Shown here: positions 43,359 through 52,185 of the stretch, one piece after another
Numbering within the stretch: the stretch's first letter is position 1
Layout of the letters: the number at the start of each line of letters is the position of its first letter
DNA from: CAYYMH01 sp964472785
GTDB lineage: Bacteria > Zhuqueibacterota > Zhuqueibacteria > Thermofontimicrobiales > Thermofontimicrobiaceae
Reading direction: 5' to 3'
Length of the DNA: 64,000 nucleotides
Assembly (NCBI GenBank): GCA_964472785.1
Contig: CAYYMH010000003.1
Span: 62,001-126,000, forward strand
Made by a program: the position numbers and the translations under genes
The notes under the pieces: generated by a model
What the model was told of the DNA's origin: nothing
Database searches by the model: none
What the model saw: only the letters and a program-made list of their open reading frames with translations

Positions 43359-44623
43359 AAGAAAAAATGAACCGTAGAGATTTTTTGAAAAAGAGCAGCA
43401 TGTCTGCTGTGGCGCTGTCTGCATTTCCCTGGTTGAGCCCATTCAATGATGTAAGCTATGGCCAGAGCGCTTCCGATAAAGTCAGATTGGGATTTATCGG
43501 CGTCGGAAGCCGGGGCAGTGCGCTTCTCTTGAACACATTAGCCATGCCACCGGAATTAAACTTCGAAGTGGTGGCGGTCTGCGATAATTACGAACCGCAT
43601 TATCAGCGGGCAATTCAGCTTGTCGAAAACCCGAACGTGAAAGCATTTTACGATTATCGGAAAATGCTGGAAATGAAAAATCTGGATGCTATCATAAATG
43701 CCACACCGCTGCATGAGCACGCACGGATCACAGTGGATGCAATGAATGACGGAAAACACGTTTTCTGTGAAAAAGCGATGGCGCGGAATCTACCTGATAT
43801 TAAGCAGATGTACGACACCCATATTTCGCAAAACAAAATACTGCAGATCGGTCATCAACGGATGTTTGATCCCAAATATATCAAAGCGATTGAAATGATA
43901 CGATCTGGTGAGATCGGAAAGATCGGGCAGATCAGGGCGTATTGGCACCGAAATAATGATTGGCGACGCGCATTACCAAAGGATCAACCTGAACTTGAGA
44001 GGAAGATCAACTGGCGGCTTTACCGCGAGTATTCAGCCGGGCTCATCACCGAGTTAGCCTCACACCAGATTCAGGTGGCGAATTGGGTGCTGGGTAAAGC
44101 CCCGGTTTCTGTGCGAGGTACAGGTTCCATTGTTTACTGGAATGACGGACGGGAAGTATTTGACAATGTCGCTTTAATTTTCAGTTATGATAATGGCGTG
44201 CAGTTTATATGGGATTCGATGACGAGCAACAGAAAATATGGTTGCGAAGAGCAAATTATGGGCGATATCGCGGCTATGGAACTTGAAACGAATAAGATAT
44301 TTTTGGAAGAACTGCCGCCTGCGCCGGGAATCAGACAATTGATTCACAGTATTGAGAAAGATTTTTTTGAAACAGTTCCTATCGGTGGCGCTACCTGGGT
44401 TCCTGATACGCCGATCGAATATGAAGGCGACTATATTTCGGAAAAGTACGATATGAATGAAACGCAATTGCAGATTGAGGCGTTTGTTCAGTTTGTCAGA
44501 GATGGCAAAGCGCCGGAAAATCTGCTGAAGGAAGCTTATCACGCAAGTATCTGGAGCATTCTTGCCGAGCAAGCTGTTTATCAACAACAGCAATTAACGA
44601 TGCCTGAAAAATTTATCATTTGA
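43355..44623 (+). CDS. Tat-exported Gfo/Idh/MocA oxidoreductase 2
   Basis: A 422-residue protein with a twin-arginine signal (MNRRDFLKKSSMSAVALS), the Rossmann motif LGFIGVGSRGSAL, the EKAMARN segment (EKA rather than EKP) and GLITELASHQIQVANW with the conserved His. It overlaps the ApbE-like gene by ATGA, so the pair is translationally coupled. The low identity to oxidoreductase 1 suggests a different sugar substrate or step. Likely periplasmic. Confidence 0.85.
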   Translation: MKEKMNRRDFLKKSSMSAVALSAFPWLSPFNDVSYGQSASDKVRLGFIGVGSRGSALLLNTLAMPPELNFEVVAVCDNYEPHYQRAIQLVENPNVKAFYDYRKMLEMKNLDAIINATPLHEHARITVDAMNDGKHVFCEKAMARNLPDIKQMYDTHISQNKILQIGHQRMFDPKYIKAIEMIRSGEIGKIGQIRAYWHRNNDWRRALPKDQPELERKINWRLYREYSAGLITELASHQIQVANWVLGKAPVSVRGTGSIVYWNDGREVFDNVALIFSYDNGVQFIWDSMTSNRKYGCEEQIMGDIAAMELETNKIFLEELPPAPGIRQLIHSIEKDFFETVPIGGATWVPDTPIEYEGDYISEKYDMNETQLQIEAFVQFVRDGKAPENLLKEAYHASIWSILAEQAVYQQQQLTMPEKFII

Positions 44624-44637
44624 AAAAAGAGAGCAAT

Positions 44638-44874
44638 ATGAAAGCGATATTAATTACTGGAGATAAAATAAAATCGGAACTATTTCGGTTTGCTGTGATT
44701 TTTTTGATTTCTTTCCTAATAAATGTCTATTCGATAATTGCCTACAACACAAAATGGTCTGAATTATACACCCAACTTCTGGTCGTTCTGGCACTGGCAG
44801 CCGTGATTTATCTGATTTACTCGATAATACGGATTGTGTATTATTTTATAAAGAAATATTTCAAGAAAGCGTGA
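44638..44874 (+). CDS. small two-helix membrane protein
   Basis: A protein of about 78 residues with two hydrophobic segments (about 17-37 and 46-70) separated by a short polar turn (NTKWSELYTQ), ending in a basic tail (KKYFKKA). No family recognised. ATG 44638 is preceded by GAGAG; a TTG at 44620 overlapping the previous stop is a weaker alternative. It lies in the oxidoreductase operon, so it may anchor or assist the exported enzymes, but that is speculation. Confidence 0.6.
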   Translation: MKAILITGDKIKSELFRFAVIFLISFLINVYSIIAYNTKWSELYTQLLVVLALAAVIYLIYSIIRIVYYFIKKYFKKA

Positions 44875-44943
44875 ACCTATTCCTGGTTAAATCAGTGCAT
44901 CGGCAAGTAAGTCAAATGAATTACATAGGGGGAATTGTATTTT

Positions 44944-45011
44944 AGCCACGAATTGACACTGATTTTAACAGATTTTTTTATACCTGCGTCAATCTGTGCA
45001 AATGAATGGCT
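44944..45011. repeat. inverted repeat in the leader of the GH78 gene
   Basis: The left arm starting AGCCACGAATTGACACTGAT (44944) and right arm ending CAATCTGTGCAAATGAATGG (to about 45011) are degenerate inverted copies. The element ends about 30 bases before the ribosome binding site of the rhamnosidase gene, so it is transcribed in that gene's leader if the promoter lies upstream. Confidence 0.5.
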
Positions 45012-45048
45012 TAAAAAATTCCGACTGAAAAACACTTCAGGAGTGTCG

Positions 45049-47820
45049 ATGAAATTAAAAAATTCCTTATGCTGCATTTTATTTGCCATCTTTTTAAATT
45101 ATATTTGTTTGGCAACTGAAAAAATAATGGCGGAAGATATGCTGAAAGTAACAAATTTAAGAACAGAATATAAAACAAACCCGCTCGGAATCAATGTGAC
45201 AAAACCCAGATTGAGCTGGGAGATTTTATCCAGCGAACGAAACACGATGCAATCAGCCTACGAAATTCGCTGTGCACTCAAAGAAGAGAATTTACTCAAT
45301 AGCGGTAATTTGCTCTGGCATTCGAAAGTGAATAGCGATCAATCCATCCATGTCGAGTACGGTGGTCTGTCATTGCAATCCCGGCAACGCCTTTACTGGC
45401 AGGTGAGAGTTTGGGACAATCACAATCAGACTTCGGATTGGAGTGAGCCGGCTTTTTGGGAAATGGGTTTTTTGAAGGAAAGCGATTGGGTCGCAAAATG
45501 GATTGAGGCGGAAATTGATGAGAATAAAACCAAATCAGAACCCGCACAGTATTTCAGAAAAGAATTTAAGTTAAAACAACCTATCCGAACTGCTCGCTTG
45601 TATATCACCAGTCACGGATTATATGAATCGTACATTAATAACAGGCGCGTTGGCGATCAGGTTTTTACACCCGGCTGGACAAGTTATAATAAGCGTTTGC
45701 AATATCAAATCTATGATGTTTCCCATTTTTTAATTGAGGGGAAAAATACCATCGGCGTTGTACTTGGCGACGGCTGGTACCGAGGTTATCTCGGCTGGGA
45801 AGACAAGAGAAATATATATGGTGACAAACTTTCCGTGTGTGCCCAATTAGAGATCGAATATCAAAATGGAGAGCGGGAAGTTGTTATTACGGATAATAGC
45901 TGGAAGTCCACCAACAATGGACCTGTCCGAATGTCCGATATTTACATGGGTGAAATTTATGATGCGCGAAAAGAGATGCCCGGTTGGGCGAATTCCAGTT
46001 TCGATGATGAGAGCTGGGGTCAGGTGAAAGAGAAAAATATTTCCAAAAATCATCTTATCGCTTCCTTTGGCCCACCAGTGAAAAAAGTAGAGGAAATAAA
46101 GCCGGTTGAGATGACACCTAAAAATGATGACAGCTATATTTTTGATATGGGACAAAATATGGTTGGTTGGGTTCGACTCAAAGTAAAAGGAAATGCGGGT
46201 GAAAAAATCAAGTTGAGGCATGCTGAAGTTTTGAATAAAGACGGTGAATTGTATACGGAAAACTTGCGCTCAGCAAAACAAACCGTAATCTACATTTGTA
46301 AAGGTGGAGGCGAGGAGGTTTTTGAACCGCATTTTACTTTTCAGGGATTTCAGTTTGTGGAGGTGTCCGGTTATCCGGGCACGCCTGATTTGGGGGCGAT
46401 CACAGGAATCGTGATTCATTCTGACATGACACCGACGGGAAAATTTGATTGTTCCGACTCTCTCATTAATCAATTGCAGCACAATATTCAGTGGGGTTTG
46501 AAAGGAAATTTTCTGGATGTGCCAACGGACTGTCCCCAGCGCGACGAACGAATGGGCTGGACCGGAGATGCTCAAGTGTTTGCGCCGACCGCCTGTTTCA
46601 ATGTGGATGCTGCTGCGTTTTATACCAAATGGCTGAAAGATCTGGCGCTGGATCAGGGAGCAGATGGACAAGTAAATGATGTTATTCCGGATGTATTAGA
46701 AGGACGGGGGGGACATACCGGATGGGCAGACGCATCTGTTATCGTACCATGGACAGTCTATCTGAATTACAGCGACAAAAAAATTCTTGAAAACCAGTAC
46801 GAAAGCATGAAAGCGTGGATCGGATTTATGAAGAAACGCGCCGGAAATGATTATATATGGGTTGGTGATTGGCATTATGGCGATTGGCTTTCTTTTGATG
46901 ATGATCATCCCGCTTACATGGGGGCATATACGGAAACCGACTTGATTGCAACTGCCTATTTTGCTTATTCCACAACATTGCTCAGCAAAATTGCCAACAT
47001 TCTCGATAAACCGGATGATGCGGATGAATTTGCCCATCTTGCAGAAAAAATTAAGCAGGCATTTTTAAAGGAATTTGTCACGCCCAACGGACGATTGGTG
47101 TCCCATACACAGACAGCTTACACCCTGGCGCTTGCAATGGATCTGCTTCCGGATTCGCTCCATTACAAAGCTGCGGAAAATTTATTTCACAACGTGAACC
47201 GATTCAAACATATCACCACTGGTTTTTTAGGCACGCCGCACATCTGCCGGGTGCTAACAGATTGTCATTATCTTGAAACAGCGTATATGCTGCTTAACCG
47301 CAAGGAATATCCTTCGTGGTTGTATCCCGTCACCATGGGAGCAACGACAATCTGGGAAAGATGGGATGGGATAAAACCGGATTCCACCTTTCAGACTCCG
47401 GCGATGAATTCACTGAACCACTACGCCTACGGAGCGATCGGAAAGTGGCTGTACAGTACAGTTGCGGGTATCGACATTGATGAGGAAAATCCGGGATATA
47501 AGAATATCATTATCAATCCTCGCCCTGGAGGAGGATTGACGCATGCGCGAGCCGCGCTTAAAACGATGTACGGTTTGGTGTCCGTGGAATGGAAAATCGA
47601 AAATGATCTGCTGAACCTGCATGTGATTATTCCGCCAAATGCTACAGCCACTGTATATTTGCCGGCGAAGAATTTAAATGATGTGAAAATTGAAGGGAAA
47701 CGAATTTTTGACAGCAATGAGATAGTTATTTTGCAAGACAATCAGCCTCGACCAAGCGTAAAGATAGGTTCTGGAACTTATATTTTTACTTGCATTCAAC
47801 ATCAGAAAAAATATAAATAA
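45049..47820 (+). CDS. GH78 alpha-L-rhamnosidase
   Basis: A protein of about 923 residues with a signal peptide (MKLKNSLCCILFAIFLNYIC). The N-terminal domain VTNLRTEYKTNPLGINVTKP begins as in bacterial GH78. Jelly-roll domains include FRKEFKL, GDGWYRGYLGW and FDMGQNMVGW. The catalytic (alpha/alpha)6 domain has DVPTDCPQRDERMGWTGDAQ (general acid region), the downstream WADASVIVPW and the late ATTIWERWDG. It releases L-rhamnose from plant or microbial glycans. ATG 45049 with AGGAG eight bases upstream is better than the frame start at 44935, which lies in a repeat. Confidence 0.92.
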   Translation: MKLKNSLCCILFAIFLNYICLATEKIMAEDMLKVTNLRTEYKTNPLGINVTKPRLSWEILSSERNTMQSAYEIRCALKEENLLNSGNLLWHSKVNSDQSIHVEYGGLSLQSRQRLYWQVRVWDNHNQTSDWSEPAFWEMGFLKESDWVAKWIEAEIDENKTKSEPAQYFRKEFKLKQPIRTARLYITSHGLYESYINNRRVGDQVFTPGWTSYNKRLQYQIYDVSHFLIEGKNTIGVVLGDGWYRGYLGWEDKRNIYGDKLSVCAQLEIEYQNGEREVVITDNSWKSTNNGPVRMSDIYMGEIYDARKEMPGWANSSFDDESWGQVKEKNISKNHLIASFGPPVKKVEEIKPVEMTPKNDDSYIFDMGQNMVGWVRLKVKGNAGEKIKLRHAEVLNKDGELYTENLRSAKQTVIYICKGGGEEVFEPHFTFQGFQFVEVSGYPGTPDLGAITGIVIHSDMTPTGKFDCSDSLINQLQHNIQWGLKGNFLDVPTDCPQRDERMGWTGDAQVFAPTACFNVDAAAFYTKWLKDLALDQGADGQVNDVIPDVLEGRGGHTGWADASVIVPWTVYLNYSDKKILENQYESMKAWIGFMKKRAGNDYIWVGDWHYGDWLSFDDDHPAYMGAYTETDLIATAYFAYSTTLLSKIANILDKPDDADEFAHLAEKIKQAFLKEFVTPNGRLVSHTQTAYTLALAMDLLPDSLHYKAAENLFHNVNRFKHITTGFLGTPHICRVLTDCHYLETAYMLLNRKEYPSWLYPVTMGATTIWERWDGIKPDSTFQTPAMNSLNHYAYGAIGKWLYSTVAGIDIDEENPGYKNIIINPRPGGGLTHARAALKTMYGLVSVEWKIENDLLNLHVIIPPNATATVYLPAKNLNDVKIEGKRIFDSNEIVILQDNQPRPSVKIGSGTYIFTCIQHQKKYK

Positions 47821-47930
47821 AAGTTACAAATTCAATGTATCACTGCGTCCTCTTGATAAAAATTGGGATGGACGACGAATTTACGTAACATAAATTATTT
47901 TGAATAATTAAAAAAAGGTGAAAAGCGAAA

Positions 47931-48830
47931 ATGGCAATGAAGATGGAGCTTATTTTGGGATTAATTCTCCTCATGTTTACTCAGACTGCTTCGGGTCAAA
48001 AACTGGAGTTCATAGAAACGAATGATGTTGTTTTGCTGCAGGATTGCGGCAAACCAATTTACACGTATCAAAAGAGCACAAAAAGTTTACAAGGTAAATA
48101 TCCGCGGGCGAACTATCTTCATCCGTTATATGATTTTCAAGGTAAAATGTTAACCGAAGATTTCCCCGAAGACCATCCGCACCAGAGAGGCGTATTTTGG
48201 GCATGGCATCAGTTATTTGTAGATGGTAAAAGAATTGGTGATCCGTGGTTATGTCAGGGAATGGTTTGGGAAGTGGACAGCGTGGCGTTAAAAACCGATG
48301 AAAACCGTGCCATTTTGGAAGCCACGGTTTATTGGAGTGATGAAAAAGAAAATAAAAATATATTGAAAGAAAATTTAAAAATCGAATATCGTCGTCCGGA
48401 TGACGAATTTTATATACTGGATTTTGAAATCGTATTAAATGCACTGGTCGACAAGCTACAAATTGGCGGATCAGAAGATGAAAAGGGATACGGCGGTTTT
48501 TCAGTTCGATTAAAAACGAAAGATGGCTTGGTGTTTTTCGGAGAAAATGGTCAGTTAACACCGAGAACGACAACTGTTGATGTTGGTAATTGGATAGATG
48601 TGCGGGAGGAAAAAGAGAGTTGTTCGGGAGTTGTTATTCTGTGTGATACAACCCGTATTCCAAATTTTCAGGGCTGGATATTGAGGAGAAAAAACAGCAT
48701 GCAGAATCCGGCATTTCCGGGAAGAGAGTTAATCGACATTCGTGTCAATGAACCGCTCGTCATTAAAAACAGACTGATCGTTTACCAAAATAGATTGAGT
48801 ATTCAGCAGTGGCTCTTCAACCTCAAGTAA
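47931..48830 (+). CDS. exported PmoA/DUF6807-like protein
   Basis: A 299-residue protein with a signal peptide (about 1-22, ending ASGQ). The body has YPRANYLHPLYDFQGK, EDHPHQRGVFWAWHQL and GYGGFSVRL, matching the PmoA/DUF6807 family. Despite the name, members are usually found in polysaccharide-use loci with Gfo/Idh proteins, not in methane oxidation. The conserved HPHQRG region suggests a metal or sugar site. It lies between the GH78 and the third Gfo/Idh gene, so a role in modified-sugar processing is likely. Exact reaction unknown. Confidence 0.75.
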   Translation: MAMKMELILGLILLMFTQTASGQKLEFIETNDVVLLQDCGKPIYTYQKSTKSLQGKYPRANYLHPLYDFQGKMLTEDFPEDHPHQRGVFWAWHQLFVDGKRIGDPWLCQGMVWEVDSVALKTDENRAILEATVYWSDEKENKNILKENLKIEYRRPDDEFYILDFEIVLNALVDKLQIGGSEDEKGYGGFSVRLKTKDGLVFFGENGQLTPRTTTVDVGNWIDVREEKESCSGVVILCDTTRIPNFQGWILRRKNSMQNPAFPGRELIDIRVNEPLVIKNRLIVYQNRLSIQQWLFNLK

Positions 48831-48883
48831 TTTTGAACATGAAATAATAATCATCAAAATATTAAAAACAGGAGGAATTGAAA

Positions 48884-50353
48884 ATGAACCATTTGAACGA
48901 AAAAAATGTCAGCCGTCGTCAATTCATTAAAACTTCGGCAGTTGCCGGTGCCGGAGTTTTGCTGACCAGTGACAAATTGTTTGCTAAGTCTGATACCGCT
49001 GGAAGAAAAACGAGATATGCCATTGTTGGCGTCGGGATCCGATCAAAAATGTATCAGAACGCCATACTAAACAATTACGCTGAACATGCGGAACTGTGTG
49101 GTTTGTGTGACGTCAATCTGGGGCGTCTTAAATTAGCGCAACAGGAGGCACTTGAAACCGCAAATCTTGAAATACCGATTTACATGGCAGAAGATTTCGA
49201 TAGAATGATCAAGGAAAATAAACCGGATATTATTATTGTGACAACCGTGGATGGTGTTCATGATAAATACATTGTCAGAGCAATGGAACTTGGCTGCGAT
49301 GTGCTTACCGAGAAACCGATGACCACAGAACATGACAAGTGTCAGGCAATTATTGACACACAAAAAAAGACCAGAAGAAAAGTCCGGGTTACTTTCAACT
49401 ACCGTTATTCACCGCCGAGAACCCAGGTAAAAGATATTTTAATGAATGGTGAGATCGGGGACATTCTTAGTGTGGATTTCCACTGGATGCTCAATACATA
49501 TCATGGAGCAGACTACTTTCGTCGCTGGCATAGTCAGAAAAAATTTTCCGGCGGATTGATGGTTCACAAAGCCACGCATCATTTTGATTTGGTAAACTGG
49601 TGGTTGTCTGCGATACCGCAAACTGTTTTCACTAACGGCAAACGAGAGTTTTATACGCCAGTAATAGCACAACGTTTTGGTTTGAAAAATCACCACGAAC
49701 GATGCCATACATGTCCCGAAAAAGACAGATGTGGTTTCGAGTTGAGTCTGGCGAACGACGCTGGTTTGAAAAGACTATATCTGGATAATGAAAAATATGA
49801 TGGCTATTTTCGAGACCGGTGCGTATTTCGGCCTGACACCGACATCGAGGACACAATGAATGTGATTGTACGCTATGACAATAATGTGACGCTGTCTTAT
49901 TCGTTAAACGCGTTTAATTCTTGGGAAGGATATTACATCGTGTTTAACGGCACAAAAGGAAGACTGGAACACGAAATTCAGGAAAAGGTTTATGTGAGTG
50001 GGACTGCTACTGAGCAGGGTGGCTTGAAAAAAGGTGGTGTGAAAACCCGCATGCTACCGCTTCGCGGACCGGTAAAGGAATATGAACCCTGGTCAGGGGA
50101 AGGTGGGCACGGTGGCGGTGATAAGATTTTGCTTGATGATATTTTCTTGCCGAATAGACCAAATGACAAATATAAACGTCCGGCAGATTACCGTTCCGGT
50201 GCTTATTCGATCCTGACCGGTGTTGCTGCAAATCTTTCGATGCAGCAGGATAAAGTGATCCAAATTTCAGATATTGTGAATAATCTGGATTATCCGGATT
50301 ACACTGAAATGCCATCCCGCAGCGGTCCGTTGCCCATGCCGAGTAAGAAATAA
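48884..50353 (+). CDS. Tat-exported Gfo/Idh/MocA oxidoreductase 3 with Cys cluster
   Basis: A protein of about 489 residues. A Tat signal (SRRQFIKTSAVAGAG) precedes the Rossmann motif YAIVGVGIRSKMYQ, EKPMTTE and GGLMVHKATHHFD with conserved His. An unusual insertion reads RCHTCPEKDRCGFE followed by RDRCVFRP, giving four cysteines that could bind zinc or an Fe-S cluster. Such Cys-rich inserts occur in a subset of this family. ATG 48884 has GGAGG at ideal spacing, better than TTG 48878. It closes the glycoside-processing island. Confidence 0.86.
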   Translation: MNHLNEKNVSRRQFIKTSAVAGAGVLLTSDKLFAKSDTAGRKTRYAIVGVGIRSKMYQNAILNNYAEHAELCGLCDVNLGRLKLAQQEALETANLEIPIYMAEDFDRMIKENKPDIIIVTTVDGVHDKYIVRAMELGCDVLTEKPMTTEHDKCQAIIDTQKKTRRKVRVTFNYRYSPPRTQVKDILMNGEIGDILSVDFHWMLNTYHGADYFRRWHSQKKFSGGLMVHKATHHFDLVNWWLSAIPQTVFTNGKREFYTPVIAQRFGLKNHHERCHTCPEKDRCGFELSLANDAGLKRLYLDNEKYDGYFRDRCVFRPDTDIEDTMNVIVRYDNNVTLSYSLNAFNSWEGYYIVFNGTKGRLEHEIQEKVYVSGTATEQGGLKKGGVKTRMLPLRGPVKEYEPWSGEGGHGGGDKILLDDIFLPNRPNDKYKRPADYRSGAYSILTGVAANLSMQQDKVIQISDIVNNLDYPDYTEMPSRSGPLPMPSKK

Positions 50354-50366
50354 AAAATTCTTTGAA

Positions 50367-50470
50367 GCCACGGATTAACACGGATCAATACGAATTTTAG
50401 AGTATTTATTATAGAAAATTTTTCAAATAAAGAAAGATATCTTGTAAAATCCGTCTCAATCCGGGGCAAG
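50367..50470. repeat. degenerate inverted-repeat element
   Basis: Left arm from 50367 (GCCACGGATTAACACGGATC) and right arm to 50470 (AAAATCCGTCTCAATCCGGG, then GCAAG) are degenerate inverted copies around about 50 AT-rich bases. The element lies just upstream of the xylulokinase remnant. Confidence 0.55.
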
Positions 50471-50549
50471 AAAAAACTTGTCTGGTCTTGAGTTAAAAAT
50501 TAGAGGTGACAATCAGAACTATAAAAAATCAAAAATAGGAGGCAATAGT

Positions 50550-51082
50550 TTGGCGATTTTACTTGGTGTTGATCTCGGGACATCGGGCGTCAAAGTTCTT
50601 GAAGTTGATGCAAAAGGTGCAGTTAAAGCCTCGGTTTCAGAAACTTATCCGCTAATTCAGCCAAGAGCGGGCTGGGCTGAACAGCGAGCTGAAGACTGGT
50701 GGCAGGTTTTGATAAAAGCAATCCGAAAGATTCTTTGAAACTAATTAAAAAATTGAGTGTCGAGCTACGATAAATACGTGTAACCGTTGGCGGGGCAAAG
50801 AGCGCGCTCTGGCGACAAATATTAGCCGATATTTTTAATCATGAAGTGGAGACGATGCAGACAGATGAATGCCCTGCCTATGGCGCGGCACTGTTGGCCG
50901 GAGTCGGTGCTGATATTTGGGTAAATGTACAAGAAGTGGTTGATCAGAATGTACGAGTTGGTGGCGCAACCCAGCCGAATTCAAAAATTGCGGAGGTTTA
51001 CGCTGAGGTTTATCCACTTTTCAAATCGATTTATCAATCACTAAATTCTGATTTTGAAAGGGCGTTTAAATTTGCCCGTTAA
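50550..51082 (+). pseudogene. xylulokinase remnant with internal deletion
   Basis: A TTG start at 50550 behind AGGAGG gives LLGVDLGTSGVKVLEVDAKG and GWAEQRAEDWW, the N-terminus of a FGGY xylulokinase, ending at a stop near 50738. From 50780 another frame reads VTVGGAKSALWRQILADIF and CPAYGAALLAGVGADIW, the C-terminal FGGY domain, to the stop at 51082. A full xylulokinase has about 500 residues; around 330-350 are missing between the pieces. The gene is therefore inactive. The remaining reading frames are still clean, so the loss may be recent. No xylose isomerase is beside it. Confidence 0.85.
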
Positions 51083-51519
51083 TTGAATGCGTGTAAAATA
51101 TAAACCATTTGATTTTATAAGGAAAGAGAACAACTTTGCCAATGAATCCATGTATGATCATCTTTTTTTGGATTGCATTTCCCCAAATCTGCATTTTTGA
51201 TCTTTATTTTTGTAAATATTTAATAATAAATTCAATCGATTAATTTTATGAACAATTTAATGACGATGCTTAAATGCAAAGGTTCAGTTTTAAGAGTGGA
51301 GAAATAAATGGAAATTATTTTTATGTGAAAAGTAATAATTGTAAGAGATGGCATTATAAAAAAATTAAGTTAGGATTTTCAAAAATAAATTAGCATGTTT
51401 AAGATGCTCAATTATTAACAATTAAATTCAAATAACGCAATATATAAGCTTTGTGGCGTAACATATAATTTTTAATCATAATATTTAGTAAAATTGATAT
51501 AAAAAAAATTTAATTTTGC
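51083..51519. other. AT-rich intergenic region upstream of the sigma-factor gene
   Basis: About 440 bases of strongly AT-rich sequence with no supported gene, hairpin or repeat arm. The base composition changes clearly from the sugar island and remains AT-rich through the next locus. Confidence 0.5.
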
Positions 51520-51547
51520 TTGACATATTCTTACATATTGTTTAAAT
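51520..51547 (+). promoter_or_regulatory. promoter candidate for the sigma-factor operon
   Basis: A perfect TTGACA at 51520-51525 and TTAAAT at 51542-51547 are separated by 16 bases. The predicted start is about 40 bases before ATG 51592. The -10 match is moderate. Confidence 0.45.
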
Positions 51548-51591
51548 TTTAACTTGGAAATTTAAATGTGAGATTATACTGAGTCATATTT

Positions 51592-52185
51592 ATGAAAAAA
51601 GAAGATTTTGAAATTGTTCGGAAGATAAAAAATGGTGATGAACGGGCTGAGAGGGAATTATTCGAGCGTTTCAATACGAAAATAATTCGAAAAGTCATAG
51701 CAACCATCGGGAATTCGGATGATCGCTGGAAAGATTTGGTGAGTGAAATTCATGTAGCCATTTTGGTCAGTTTACGCGATGGGAAGTATGATCCTGAAAA
51801 AGGCGTCCCGCTTGGCTCCTACGTTTATGGAATCGTACTAAATAAGTTGAAAGATTTTTTTAAAAAGGATAAACGGAGCAGAAGAATTGTATATGAAACG
51901 ATCCCAGATTCGATTGAAAGAGCTACAGAAGACTATGAATTAGAGATGAGCGAAATGCGCAAGGAATTGAGAAAGCAACTCAAAGCTTTAAAGCCAAAAT
52001 ATAAGCAAGTGTTGTATTTAAGGTATTTTAAACAATTATCAATCAGCGAAATTAGTGAACAGATTAATATTCCAAAACGCCGGGTGAGCGAAAGAATTAA
52101 CTATGCGCTTAAATTATTAAAAAAAAATTGGAAAAATATAAATTTTTTTTCAATATTTCCGCTTATAATGCTAATTAATATATGA
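51592..52185 (+). CDS. ECF-like sigma-70 family RNA polymerase sigma factor
   Basis: A 197-residue protein with region 2-like helices in the first half (RELFERFNTKIIRKVIATIG, GSYVYGIVLNKLKDFFK) and a region 4 helix-turn-helix near the C-terminus (KPKYKQVLYLRYFKQLSISE, then INIPKRRVSERINYALKLLK). There is no region 1 or 3, as expected for an ECF-type factor. The C-terminal tail NFFSIFPLIMLINI is oddly hydrophobic. It overlaps the next gene by 4 bases (ATGA), matching the usual sigma/anti-sigma pair. Targets unknown; the CHAT locus downstream is the nearest candidate. Confidence 0.85.
   Translation: MKKEDFEIVRKIKNGDERAERELFERFNTKIIRKVIATIGNSDDRWKDLVSEIHVAILVSLRDGKYDPEKGVPLGSYVYGIVLNKLKDFFKKDKRSRRIVYETIPDSIERATEDYELEMSEMRKELRKQLKALKPKYKQVLYLRYFKQLSISEISEQINIPKRRVSERINYALKLLKKNWKNINFFSIFPLIMLINI

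Noticed and set aside
44935..45048. N-terminal extension of the rhamnosidase frame
   Set aside because: Lies in an inverted repeat, lacks a ribosome binding site, and would bury the signal peptide that starts at 45049.
47931..48830. Methane monooxygenase-type PmoA
   Set aside because: The family name is misleading; this soluble exported protein lies in a sugar-use locus and has no membrane helices of the particulate enzyme.
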